Assembly (NCBI GenBank): GCA_032717465.1
Contig: CM064690.1
Span: forward strand, 14,190,830 to 14,254,829
Length of the DNA: 64,000 nt
From: Coenobita brevimanus
Taxonomy: Eukaryota > Arthropoda > Malacostraca > Decapoda > Coenobitidae
Reading direction: 5' to 3'
Shown: one piece after another, positions 47,581 through 58,912 of the stretch
Layout of the letters: each line of letters begins with the position of its first letter
How positions within the stretch are numbered: the first letter of the stretch is position 1
The notes under the pieces: model-generated
What the model saw: the letters and a program-made list of their open reading frames with translations, nothing else
What the model was told of the DNA's origin: nothing
Database searches by the model: none
Translations under genes and position numbers: made by a program

Positions 47581-47785
47581 GTTACCACCGAGCATAATAA
47601 ATGGTTTCCTAGTGTACAGGAAAACATTTGGTCTGTCACTCAGTGTAGAGTCAGCTGCTGACAGAAGGAAGAGGAAAGAGTGAAGGAAAGAAAGACAGAA
47701 GAGGAAGGAAGGAGGAGAAGAAAGGACAGTCACCCAAGAGCAGCACTACATTGAGTGAGTGGATGGTGAGTGCACCCACCTAACA
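47581..47785 (-). mobile_element. SINE-G head fragment
   Basis: GTTACCACCGAGCATAATAA, palindrome AAATGGTTTCCTA...GGAAAACATTT (47599-47629), purine-rich units, head CACTACATTGAGTGAGTGG. No tRNA-like part. The boundary coincides with the end of the LINE-A tail. Confidence 0.75.
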
Positions 47786-48304
47786 CTTACCAAATATCAA
47801 AAAAGAAAGAAAACAAATCCTACCACCAGTGTCAGTTCGTGTGTGTCTTGTGATCATTGCACATTGCTTTGCAATGAAGTGTCTGTGATATCACTATATA
47901 TTTATCGGAAGTCACTGACGGGTGCAGTATTTTACTGTGTTATGCATTTCATGTACTGAATACCTACGTGGAATAATATTAATGTACAGCACTCCTTGTC
48001 AGGCATCAGACTGTCACGAACATCAGCCACTTGTGAGGGGCCTTATGATGTATTCTTCATGAATGTTCAGGGCTGACTGTACTTATATTTTGCAGTGGAA
48101 GTCCTAGAAAAAGTAAAATTTATTGGTAGGGCATCATTACCTTTCTTTTTCACCAGTTAATAAGCTGACTTTGAGATTCTCGAAAGGTTTGTTTACCTCT
48201 AAGGTGCACACTTTAGTGTGTCCCACTACACTCAGTACATGCGCTCGCAACTGCTTATATAGTGAAGCCATGTATGAAAGTGTACTTATCTCCCTCATCA
48301 TTTC
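47786..48304. other. Unassigned intron stretch
   Basis: No gene or repeat recognised. Confidence 0.5.
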
Positions 48305-48382
48305 AAAATACCTAAGTGTCTAGCAAGTGCATTTTTAAATTTAGTGCCCAAGAAGGCTCGCCATACTTTGTTTAAAAAAAAA

Positions 48383-48413
<31 letters not shown>

Positions 48414-50785
48414 TCTGGATGGAGTGCATTACACTCCTAACCTGCCACATAAAAAGATCCCTTAACAGTGTTAGGAAAGACAACAGCACCTTGAAATTTC
48501 TCCAGTCACTCTGTACTCCAGCCACAGAGCTGGCTCCAGCCCCACCTCCAGCACGTAACATGTTTCTCAAATAACAAAGCTCCCCCACACACTCAATAGA
48601 TTCTCAGGCAAGATCAATCCTTTCATGCATTTTTAAATTCAGTGCCCAAGAAGGCTTATCATACCTTGTTAAATAGAGAGTGAGAGAGAGAGAGAGAGAT
48701 CTGAATGGAGTGTATTACACTCCTAACATATGGCACATGGAGGGAGAGCCCTTTTAATGTTAGGAGGGACAACAGCACCCTGAACTTTCTCCAACCACTC
48801 TGTACTCCAGCCACAGAACTAGCTCCAGCCCCACCTTCAGCACATAACATGTTCCTCAAATATCAAAACTCTTCCACACACTCAATAGACTCCCTGGCAA
48901 GACAGTCCTTTCATGCCTCCAGCACATGAAATCAGCATTATCTCGTAGCCTTCCTCTTGTGTCACCTTATCTCTTATGCACCCACTTATCACAAACACTG
49001 TACAAGGTGCAGTAGTTACTTTCCACACCCTTGTGGCACACTGCACATGCCCACAATTCCTGTACTCTTGACAGCACTGCCACCAGCCATAGATATTACT
49101 TATGATTTGTCCACAATTACTCTCAAACCCTTGTGCCCCATTCCGTCTCTCCATTTGACCGCACACACAAAATCAGCACTATTTCATAGCCTACCTCTTG
49201 TGTCACTCTATCTCTTATCCACCCACTTATCTCAAACACTGTACGAGATAATTACTTTCCACACCCTTGTGGCAAACCGCTCGTGGCCACACTCCCACAA
49301 CGTTGACAGTACTGTACTGCCACCTGCCATAGATATCACTTATGGTTTATCCACATTTACTATCAAACCCTTGTGCCCTGTTCTATCTCTCCATTTCTTA
49401 AATCTTTCCTCCACCTCTCTTTCATTCTCTGCAGTTAGCACCAAATCATCATCATCCAACATCTCCCATGAGAGTCAGTTTCTAAGGTCATGCAACAGGG
49501 CTCCAAGTACTATGATAAACAATAAGGAGCTCAATGACTGACCCCGTATGCATGCCAACATTTGCAGAAAACTCATCACTCTGATTTTTACTCACTTTCA
49601 CCTGGGTGCTAGCACCAACATACATAGTCATACACACTCCAACCATCCACTCTTTGATCCCAAGCATTCTCATTGCGCACTTTACCACCTCTGTAGGGAC
49701 TGTATCAAAGGCCTTCTCCAGATCAACAAAAACAAAGTACAGGTCCCTTTTCTTTCTTAAATATTTTTACTGAAACTATGGAACAGTGAATATTGCATCA
49801 GTGGTCCCTGTGCCTGACATAAAACCCAAACTACTTCTCATCAATATTCATTCTTTCCATTATTATACCTCCTTGGACTCTCCATTATCATCATTACCCG
49901 ATCCAAATGTTTTATGCATCTGTAATTTCCTCTTTCCAGGGCATCACCCTTCCCCACACAGTTATAGTCACACTCTTCAGCCAATCATCTGGGACAGTGA
50001 ACTCACATATAATCAGATATATCAGATCAGTACCTAACCCCACTCCTGTATCTCTTCAGGTCTTCAGCATTTCATCAGTCAGCTCAGACACACCCACCGC
50101 CTTCCCCTTACTGCATACTGCATATTGCCTTGCTCACAGTGGCAGCAGCAATCTAAGACCAAGGGCCAAACACTGGATCTGCTGACTTCAATCCTTTCCT
50201 GTTCCAGTAAAACTCATTCAGCAGCTGATGTCATTAATATCTTCACAGTCCACCATTACCTTTCCTTCATCATTCTTAATACACTGCTCACCAATGATAA
50301 TCCTGTTTTCCCTCTTTATCAGTTTTGCCACCCTAAATGCCACATTCTTCGATTCAGCACTATTTAGGTTATCCAGTAAAAGTCTCTGAGTCTCATATTT
50401 TACCCTGTATACCTCTTTTCCTAGCCCTACACTTTGCAGCCAAGTATTCCCTTCTGTTACCACCCCCTTTTCTCAGAAAAGTCTTTTCTCTTGAACTGCA
50501 GCATCAACATCCTGATCCCACCACCATGTTGCCATATTTCTTGAAGGTCCCCTTGTCCATCCACACACTGAATCAGTAACTGTCAAGAGATTACTCTTGA
50601 GAGCTGTGTACTGCTCTTTAACGCTTCTGTCAACAGCTTCCTGTTCATTCACCACTCTGCTCATCACACTATAGATGGCATCCCTTAATGCTTGGTTTTG
50701 CAACATCCATATTTTCCTCCTAGGTGCTTAGGTCCTCTTCTTCACCACCTACTTCTTCAGCACCACATCACATATCAGTTCAGTC
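48305..50785 (-). pseudogene. LINE-C copy with internal tandem duplications
   Basis: Minus strand. Linker at 50706-50473 (LKSNLLTVTDSVCGWTRGP, TWWWDQDVDAAVQEK) and 50463-50218 (NLNSAESKNVAFRVAKLIKR). RT at 49760-49488 (KAFDTVPTEVVKCAMRMLGI-like). The YADD region near 49450 is degraded. The zinc-finger/C-terminal part from 49400 to 48305 is present in duplicated form: a 241-bp unit twice (48921-49161, 49162-49400) and a 298-bp unit twice (48329-48626, 48627-48918). (GA)n tracts sit at 48390-48411 and 48680-48700. Confidence 0.8.
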
Positions 50786-50929
50786 GGGATATTCCGTGAA
50801 TATCCCAAACCTACTGCAGAAGTCACTGATTTCAGTGCTTTAGCTATTCCTGTTACCTACATACCCACTATGAGACCTGTAAATGCATTTTATGGCACAT
50901 TAATACTTCCTAAATAGACAGTACAGGAT

Positions 50930-51165
50930 GATGCATAAGCCTTTCCAGGTACAGTGTACTGTACTCACCCATCCAATGATATAACACACCGTGCTCTTGT
51001 TCACACCAAAATGGTGCCTGACAGCCATGAACGACTGCCCCAACGTACCATGTACAGCAGTTTCACTTTACCTTTCAGTGACATCACTTTCCTCTGCCGC
51101 ATAGACTCCCTCACAGTAGATGCAGATGGGACCCATTTTTCACAGGGATAAAGAATGGAGTTGAT
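50930..51165 (-). pseudogene. Tigger-like HTH scrap
   Basis: Minus strand reads KVMSLKGKVKLLYMVR, then in the next frame GQSFMAVRHHFGVNKSTVCY, which together look like a CENP-B-type N-terminal HTH broken by one frameshift. No catalytic core adjacent. Confidence 0.5.
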
Positions 51166-51284
51166 CAACAAAATCATAATAACAAACAGAACTCACATGG
51201 ATGCACAACCCATGAACTGAGTGAACATGGTGGCATATAACCGGTGCAACGAAATTCTGAATCAGCGGCCATTTACCAAATCAG

Positions 51285-51706
51285 CACCGTTATTGGGAAA
51301 ATATTATAATTTTTATCAACAGATAGGTTCACAGACACTAATTATCTTAAATCTGTTTATAAATTGGTATTTAATTTAACTATTTATTTAAAAAATCAGG
51401 ATTCAGAGCAGAAATTTGCAGTGAGCAGAAGTGTTTCTCCTCTAGCTCGACAACTTGCCATGACAGACTTTCGTTTTGTATAAATATTGATTCACAATGC
51501 AAATACATCTTTTTGTACTCTAAATCAATATTTATGCAAAACAAGTTTGTCAAGGCATGCTGACAAAATGAAGGGGAAAGATCCACTAAATTTAGTCCAT
51601 TTTAGCTCTGAAATCTGATTTTATTAACAGTTATATTAAGCACAGTTTTTATACCAGATTTAAGATAATTAGGTGTGAATGAACCTATATGTGATAAAAA
51701 TAATTA
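51285..51706. repeat. Foldback element, about 185-bp inverted arms
   Basis: The left arm (51285-51485: TTTTTATCAACAGATAGGTT, AATTATCTTAAATCTG, AAATCAGGATTCAGAGC, ATAAATATTGATT) is mirrored by the right arm (51510-51706) at roughly 80% by eye, with a short centre near 51490-51510. The right end is cut by the Tigger insertion at 51709. No coding sequence. Confidence 0.85.
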
Positions 51707-51708
51707 TA

Positions 51709-54633
51709 CAGTAAACACTCGATTATCCAGATGCTCCGTATCCGAATGTTAGGCCCTGGCTCCAGTTTTTCCGTATCCGGAGTCACTTGTCTGTATCTGA
51801 GCATAAACTTTCTGACATCGCCGGTTGGGTGGCCTACAAATTCAAACAATTGGTTTGGCAGCTGGCCGGCGTCTCTGGCCAAGTGTAGGTAATGACCCTC
51901 ACCCATAAGCTGAGCGAATGTGGCTGTCTGTCTCCTCACTGAACGGTCAAGTTGCCCTGGTCGCCAGGATCACTCCGATGCTACTGGCCAAGTGTGATTA
52001 ATACAGACCCTAACCCACAAGCTGAGCATAATATGGCAGTCCGCCTCCTCGCCAAACAAAATCCTCTGGCCGCCTGGATCACTCGAATGTTCCCAGGCAC
52101 ACACGTCCATCCACCTCCCTACCGAATTAGTCAAAGTCGCCTGGCCGGCCAGATTGCCCAGACACTCCTTGAGGTCACAATGTACAGGGATCCAGCATTG
52201 CTGCCGTGCGGCAACATTTGCCTGGCCGATTGGAATCGACTCTTGCGCTCATAGGTCAGTTTGGCTCTTTTTACTTGCTTACTCATAGCCAAGCGTGGGT
52301 AGAGACATGGCAGCACTGTGTTCACATGACGGTACCGCACCTCAGTTCCCATCTTTCTGTTGTGAGTGTGGACGTACCTGTAACCATGGCTGCTTCCATT
52401 GTTGCATTTGTGGTGGTTCCCTACCTTCTTCAGGCCATGATTTTCCTCTGTGGCATTCTTGTGTGAGTGATGATGGCCCCACCCCAACCCGAGATGTGAA
52501 AGAGGAAGATTTTGACTGTGGAGAAGAAACATGAGATACTGAGCAAGGTTGACGCGGGCTGGACCACGTCAAGCATTCTGCTATAATATGATCTGGCCCA
52601 TTGAACCTTATTTGATATCAAGAAATCATGAGCCAAACTGACTCAGTACAGACATGACTACGGCCATACCACATGGAAGGGTGACAGATAGGTGATGTCT
52701 CAGCCCCACCACACTGCCATTGACCAGTTAACTTTGGTTTGATTCCACCAGCAACAGGGTGCCGGCATGCTTGTATGTGGGACCGAGCTGAAGGTGGCAG
52801 CCAAGACGTTTGCATGCCTACACAATGTGCACGTCTTCAAGGCATCTGAAGGTTGGCTCTTCCTGTTCAAACTTCGACATGGACTTACTGGTCGTAAGAC
52901 TCATGGCGAGGCGTTGGACACGACAGTGGAGGATGTTGAGCTGTTTCACCAGAAAGTGCAGCTCCAGATCAAGAACAAGGGCCTTGCTCACAGTCAGGTG
53001 TACACTGATAAAACTGGCCTCTTCTACCGCTTCTTCCCCGCCAACACCCTGGCAGAGACGGAGAAGACTGTGTCTGGTCGGAAGTTATCCAAACAGCATG
53101 TCTCGGTCTTGTGTTACGCCAGTGCCAGCGGGATGCACTGCCTCTAGTCCATTATTGTTGGATGTGCAAAACAGCCAATTGTCTCTGTGGGTTGGTGGAT
53201 AGTCTGCCTGTTGTGTGGTACCATTCTGTAAGTGCCTGGTTTACCTGTAAGATCTTCAGAGATTGGTTCCACAGACACTTTGTTAAGGAGGTTATCCGTT
53301 ATCAAACATAGGAACTTGGTATCCCTGACAACCAGGTAAAGGCTCTCCTGATCTTCGACAATGCCCCTGTGCTTCCATCCTAGAAGGAATTGGGTGCTGA
53401 TAACAGTCGTATCAGGTGCATGTTTCTGTCACCTAATATGAGTGCTGTCATTCAACCAATGGACCAAGGTGTTATCATGGCAGCGAAGAGGCTATAACCT
53501 CAGAGGTTCCTTGACGAGGTGATGGTGGGGTTGACACTAGTGGGGAGCAGACCATGGAAAATCTTCGTCGTTTCAACATCAAGTCGGCAATGTTTAACTG
53601 GGCAAATGCTTGGACGGAAGTCATTGTCAAAACCCTTGAAAGTGGTTGGTCTCGTCTCCTTCAGGGATACAAGGCTGCCCATAACTTTTGGGATTTGACG
53701 TGGATGATTTCCACCTTTGTCTACATACGGCAGGTGAGGATGCAGATGTTGATAATGTGAGGGAGTGGTTTTACAATGGCAGTGGCAGTCCTGGTTATCA
53801 GACGATGTCTGATGAGGAAATCACCACTGCTGTCTCTGCGAGGCAGACAAAGAACAGCAGCAAGGATGAGGACGAGAACCCTGACGCTGAGCACCCTGCC
53901 GGCTACATGCTGGATTGAGCAGGTGATCGATTATGCCGAGCACCCGCACTGTAGCAGGGAGTTGGTGCCATTGAAGCTGGCAGTAGATCTGCGGACAGTC
54001 AGGGACGCTGTCATCCTCCATCATAATCGTTGCACCTGTCATCAGACCAAGATCGACTCCGTCTTCAAGCCTGCCACCCCCACGTATGCGAGCCTGTTCT
54101 CTCCACCACCACCACCACCACCTCATCCCCAGTGTTCACTAATGGACCCACAACTGAGCACATCGACAGCTGTTGAGTCGCTCTTAGACTTGAGCTTGTT
54201 GCTGTCTTCGGAGTCTCCTGAGGTGGGCAGGTCTCCGTCATCTCACCACACGTCCCCACCCATCGCCCAGGTCCATCAGATGGAGGAGGAGGAGGAGGTG
54301 TTTGACATTTGTTAAACACCAGCTGGGAGCTAGCAGGTTATGATGCCTATCTGCCATTAACTGCGGTAAGTACTGTTTATTTTTTTGGATTTTTATTGGT
54401 TATGCATTGTTTTCTTAGTGTCTAGCCTTATATTGGATATTCCTGTGTGTTTTGATATATAAATACAGTAACTGAAGGACCAAAGAACACTGCCACAGTT
54501 AGGAGGGGGTGCTGTACATATAGGCTGGGTATGGATAGAGTATTTATATGTTGAATATTGCTCTGCATCTGGATTTCATCCATATCTGGATGTACTGATG
54601 ACTCCGTTACATTGGATAATCAAGGGGTTACTG
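51709..54633 (+). pseudogene. Tigger/pogo-like element, complete ends, dead transposase
   Basis: A 2,925-bp element with TIRs CAGTAAACACTCGATTATCC and GGATAATCAAGGGGTTACTG, flanked by TA. Plus-strand coding relic: HTH (LTVEKKHEILSKVDAGWTT) near 52510. DDE region from 52767 (GTELKVAAKTFACLHN, GWLFLFKLRHGLT, VYTDKTGLFYRF where active relatives read ADETG, so the first Asp block is damaged). Then frameshifts, IRCMFLSPN-like and QPMDQGVIM blocks near 53410-53480, NLRRFNIKSAMFNWANAW (53554), GFDVDDF (53690) and an acidic/Pro-rich tail ending EEEEEVFDIC at 54312. Same family as 61396-64000. Confidence 0.9.
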
Positions 54634-54937
54634 TATTTTCCAGTTAAAAGTGCCAATGCTGTGCTGATTCACTAAGTGACTGCCAGTTCTGTAATTCGAC
54701 ACACTGGCATATGTCTGGGTCCCCTCTTTGAACGGCCAATAGGATAGGGAGAAAGAAGACACGTATGCAGATAATAAGGGACACTACCATAAGAGCCAAT
54801 CACGAGCAAGCTTTCATTGTGAGAAAAGAAAGGGAGATATGTGTTTTGAAATACCGAGTGCTGTAGATTGCTGATGCCCTTTGCTAAACAGCACATTCCT
54901 ATACAGGACAGCTGCACAGTTTAACTGTGCAGGACAT
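54634..54937. other. Unassigned stretch right of Tigger
   Basis: No gene recognised. Contains CCAAT-type motifs (GGCCAATAGG, AGCCAATCACG) that may belong to a decayed Tigger 5' region. Confidence 0.4.
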
Positions 54938-55112
54938 TACAGTATTTCTTACAGAAAACCTGCAAAAATATCACATATGAACTACTAGGAACAGCTGATG
55001 TTGTGGGAAAAACGGGAAATATCTTCCTGTGCATTTTCAAAATAATTTCCCAGAAAATCCATAAAAATGCAAACCTGCGAGTAGCAATCCCGCGAATAGC
55101 GGGGATTGACTG
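54938..55112. mobile_element. Right end of a Tigger-like MITE
   Basis: Ends CCCGCGAATAGCGGGGATTG then ACTG and TA, a CAGTCAATCCCCGCTATT-type terminus. A related left end starts at 61298. Confidence 0.55.
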
Positions 55113-55115
55113 TAA

Positions 55116-55560
55116 TTTGTGTTGTTGCACACATTCTTCGCTCCAAATAACATCCCTCTTCAAATTCCTATCAGCCCTCTTGACCAGGAAATCATCAATC
55201 TGGCTGCTATTATCCCCAGTCCGCCTAATTTCTGTTTTTCTAAAATGCATGTTGCATTCAATCATGTTCATTGCCTCTCCAAACTTAAATATCCTTTCTC
55301 CTTCTGTATTCCTTGTGCCATATGCACATTCTTCATGCACCCCTTTGTATCCTTGAGTTGCTTCACCCTCCATCACCATTTCAATCTTTACCCAAAACTA
55401 CAATCTCATCATCCGCCATATCACCAACCACACATATCAAGTCATTGCAGAATATATCCTCCCTGTCCAAGCCAACCTGTGTAGCATATGGCAGTATTTA
55501 GTGACTGAAATAATGAGTTTACCAGTCAATATTTTGCAACCATTATCTCACCTTCTGAAG
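55116..55560 (-). pseudogene. LINE-C endonuclease fragment
   Basis: Minus strand: VHEECAYGTRNTEGERIFKF, GDNSSQIDDFLVKRADRNLK, WSEECVQQHKLQ. Matches 4651-5028 (GVHEGCAYGTRN...). 5' and 3' ends are both lost. Confidence 0.75.
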
Positions 55561-55582
55561 TGTGAAATGTGTTTCCATTCTT

Positions 55583-56748
55583 CATTCAGTCAGGACAGGT
55601 GATGTGGGAGATGTGTGTTGCCAGTTGCCATTCAGTCAGGGTAGGTGATGAGGGAGATGTGTGTTGCCAGTTGCCATTCAGTCAGGGCAGTTGATGTGGG
55701 AGATGTGTGTTGCCAGTTGCCATTCAGTCAGGGTAGGTGATGAGGGAGATGTGTGTTGCCAGTTGCCATTCAGTCAGGGTAGGTGATGTGGGAGATGTGT
55801 GTTGCCAGTTGCCATTCAGTCAGGGCAGGTGATGAGGGAGATGTGTGTTGCCAGTTGCCATTCAGTCAGGGCAGTTGATGAGGGAGATGTGTGTTGCCAG
55901 TTGCCATTCAGTCAGGGTAGGTGATGAGGGAGATGTGTGTTGCCAGTTGCCATTCAGTCAGGGAAGGTGATGAGGGAGATGTGTGTTGCCAGTTGCCATT
56001 CAGTCAGGGTAGGTGATGAGGGAGATGTGTGTTGCCAGTTGCCATTCAGTCAGGGTAGGTGATGAGGGAGATGTGTGTTGCCAGTTGCCATTCAGTCAGG
56101 GTAGGTGATGAGGGAGATGTGTGTTGCCAGTTGCCATTCAGTCAGGGCAGGTGATGAGGGAGATGTGTGTTGCCAGTTGCCATTCAGTCAGGGTAGGTGA
56201 TGAGGGAGATGTGTGTTGCCAGTTGCCATTCAGTCAGGGCAGGTGATGAGGGAGATGTGTGTTGCCAGTTGCCATTCAGTCAGGGCAGGTGATGAGGGAG
56301 ATGTGTGTTGCCAGTTGCCATTCAGTCAGGGTAGGTGATGAGGGAGATGTGTGTTGCCAGTTGCCATTCAGTCAGGGCAGGTGATGAGGGAGATGTGTGT
56401 TGTCAGTTGCCATTCAGTCAGGGTAGGTGATGAGGGAGATGTGTGTTGCCAGTTGCCATTCAGTCAGGGTAGGTGATGAGGGAGATGTGTGTTGCCAGTT
56501 GCCATTCAGTCAGGGTAGGTGATGAGGGAGATGTGTGTTGCCAGTTGCCATTCAGTCAGGGCAGGTGATGAGGGAGATGTGTGTTGCCAGTTGCCATTCA
56601 GTTAGGGTAGGTGATGAGGGAGATGTGTGTTGCCAGTTGCCATTCAGTCAGGGCAGGTGATGAGGGAGATGTGTGTTGCCAGTTGCCTTTCAGTCAGGGT
56701 AGGTGATGAGGGAGATGTGTGTTGCCAGTTGCCATTCAGTCAGGGTAG
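55583..56748. repeat. 46-bp minisatellite, about 25 units
   Basis: Unit core CATTCAGTCAGGGTAGGTGA then TGAGGGAGATGTGTGTTGCC and AGTTGC. About 1,166 bp. Units differ mainly at GGGTAGG/GGGCAGG, GTTGATG/GGTGATG and TGAGGG/TGTGGG. Unit length is not a multiple of three and it is not coding. Lies within the intron between exons D and E. Confidence 0.97.
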
Positions 56749-57046
56749 TGGGTTGGAAGTGAAGGGAACATCTCTTCCTGTGAATGGCTCCAGTGATTGA
56801 CAAGGTATAAACCCCCCTTTTTTTTTTTCCAGAAAGATGTTTATTTGGAGAATAAAAGACAACAGTATGGATCAGTTTAATATTGGGAGGTCACGATAAA
56901 TGTGTATTGTTTTATTGCCGACATTTGCATGTCTGTTTTATGTTTGCTTCATAATTATTTGATCTCTTATATTACCTGTCAGTAGTATATCTGTCAGCTG
57001 TTACTTAGCTCTTGTTTTAGGTATCTTATCTGATGTTTATAGTTTT
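56749..57046. other. Unassigned stretch after minisatellite
   Basis: A T run at about 56818-56829. No gene recognised. Confidence 0.5.
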
Positions 57047-57085
57047 TATGATCATCATCCAGACCTCTTTTCCTACATTGTAAGG
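57047..57085 (-). mobile_element. LINE-B 3' end scrap
   Basis: ATCATCATCCAGACCTCTTT resembles the inverted LINE-B 3' end at 60660-60690. Very short, so tentative. Confidence 0.35.
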
Positions 57086-57965
57086 GAGTAATCGTTTCGT
57101 TTTGTTTCATTTTTAAAGGCTCCAACATGCTTGCATGCATCGGCCTTGGTCACCTAATGGCAGCTCTTCATCCTGTTCAGTCCCTTAACCCTGAGGTCAC
57201 ACTTAATGACCTCGTCCCATGTCTTTCTCGGTCTGCCCCTCATAACCCCACCCCCAATATTAATACTTCTTACCTTCCTCACCCAACTATCGCTTCCATC
57301 CTCTCCACATGCCCAAACTATCTCAATCTACCTCTCCTCATCACAACACCAAGACACTCCAGTCCCATCCTTCCTCTCAACTCTTCCATTGTAAACCCAG
57401 CCCCCCCAGACCTTGCACACTGGGACGCACTACACATCCACCTAATCATGGTCATTCTGTACGTCTGAGCCTGCGAATATCCTCCTCCTTTAATGCCCAG
57501 GTCTCACTACCATACATTATTACATTCCTAACACATGCTGCATACAAAGACCCCTTAGCACGTAGGGAGAATCCTCTCAGTGTCAGGAGAGGCAAGAGCT
57601 CCCTGAACTTCTTCCAACCACTTCTCACCCTAGCCACAGAGCTAGCTTCAGCCCCACCTCCAGCTCACAACATGTCTCCCAGATAACAAAACTCTTCCAC
57701 ACACTCAAGAGATTCACCAGCAAGTTCAATCCTTTCACGCCTGACAATCTCCACCTGCTCTCCTTGACATGCCGTACACATAAAATCAGCATTATCTCAC
57801 AGTCTACCTCTGATACCACTACATCTCTTGTGCACCCATTTATCACAAACACCGCACAAGATAGACTTACTTCCCACGTCCTTGTGGCAAACTGCACATG
57901 ACCACTCTGCCTCATCTTTGACAGTACCACCACCAATCCTAGATATCATCACTTTTGTTTTATAT
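57086..57965 (-). pseudogene. LINE-C 3' half
   Basis: Minus strand: zinc-finger part (QSGHVQFATRTWEVSLSCAV, with WVHKRC decayed to GCTRDV), then VRSGWKKFRELLPLLTLRGF, VIMYGSETWALKEEDIRRL and the WFGHVE block near 57300. The 3' end GATGCATGCAAGCATGTTGG lies at 57122-57141 (inverted), followed by an AAATGAAACAAAA-type tail. Confidence 0.8.
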
Positions 57966-58033
57966 ATTTATATGATGTATGGTATTTTGCTGTATTCCTC
58001 TTAATTAACTTTCACACTTCCACTATCTCATTA

Positions 58034-58069
<36 letters not shown>

Positions 58070-58094
58070 TCAGTACCGTTGACTGGGTTTAATT

Positions 58095-58140
<46 letters not shown>

Positions 58141-58411
58141 GTTATGAGACTGCTTATTTTAGCCAATTTTATTTATTTTTTTTTTTTGGCATGTTTTCCA
58201 TAACAGTTACAAGTATTATATCATCATTCCATACATTTTCTTTAGCATAATTTATGCATCATATTCATTCGTAAATTACATTGTAAACATACATTCCAAA
58301 ATGCATTATACAGTACAGTCCTGTATGTCATTTGTAAGGATAGTGCCATAAACACAATAAATCTCCTTTAAAATGTTCTTTGCACTAACACCGATCTCTG
58401 TATTGACACAG
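57966..58411. other. Intron before exon E with (GT)n and poly-T
   Basis: (GT)n at 58037-58069 and a 39-bp T run at 58098-58137. No gene recognised. The acceptor of exon E is at 58410-58411. Confidence 0.7.
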
Positions 58412-58634
58412 ATGTACACAAGCAAAGAAAACATTTATGCCAATGAATTTGACTTCAAGAAGGCACTGGACTTACTGGCCTTTGTACTTGAGGAGGAGGT
58501 TGAAGAACTGCGTCGCTTGATATGGGTGAGGGCCATCCTGCGCAACACCTGGCAGCACCTGGATACAGATAACCCACTTCAGGCTCTAAGTGAAACTTTG
58601 TTGTTCAAGACTATTGAGTTGGCATTCATACAGG
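58412..58634 (+). CDS. Nup133: Nup133 exon E (penultimate or near-terminal exon)
   Basis: This exon begins MYTSKENIYANEFDFKKALD, matching the hallmark NEYDFKKALDLLEYI of Nup133, and continues with an acidic EEEVEEL helix and a WQHLDTDNPLQALSE segment. The leading ATG is internal: the exon enters in phase 0 after the LIH end of exon D. The donor is AGG|GTAATT at 58635, leaving phase 1. The final short C-terminal segment found in other Nup133 proteins (the ELLPEV/NPYFEF-type end) was not seen in the remaining 5.3 kb, so at least one exon lies past the window. Confidence 0.92.
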
Positions 58635-58663
58635 GTAATTATGTATAAGTTTAATATTTAAAC

Positions 58664-58881
58664 AAGTGGTATTATGGAAGATTTTGCATCTGTTTGGTGT
58701 AGATGGATAGCCACTAAATGCAGTGAAGATTTTTTATGATGGTGATGGTAGTAAAGTTTCTGTAAGGGTAGTTGGGCGTCTAAGTTTTCAGTGGTTTAAG
58801 ATCAGTGCTGGACTGAGACAAAATGTGTTATGGCCCGTAGGCTATTCAGTCAATGAGAAGTCTGATTGAAAAGTATCTGAC

Positions 58882-58912
<31 letters not shown>

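Noticed and set aside
55583..56748. CRISPR-like array
   Set aside because: Units are contiguous 46-bp tandem repeats without unique spacers, in a eukaryotic intron.
57127..57686. Plus-strand Ser/Pro-rich ORFs near Nup133 exon E
   Set aside because: They are the complement of the LINE-C C-terminal domain.
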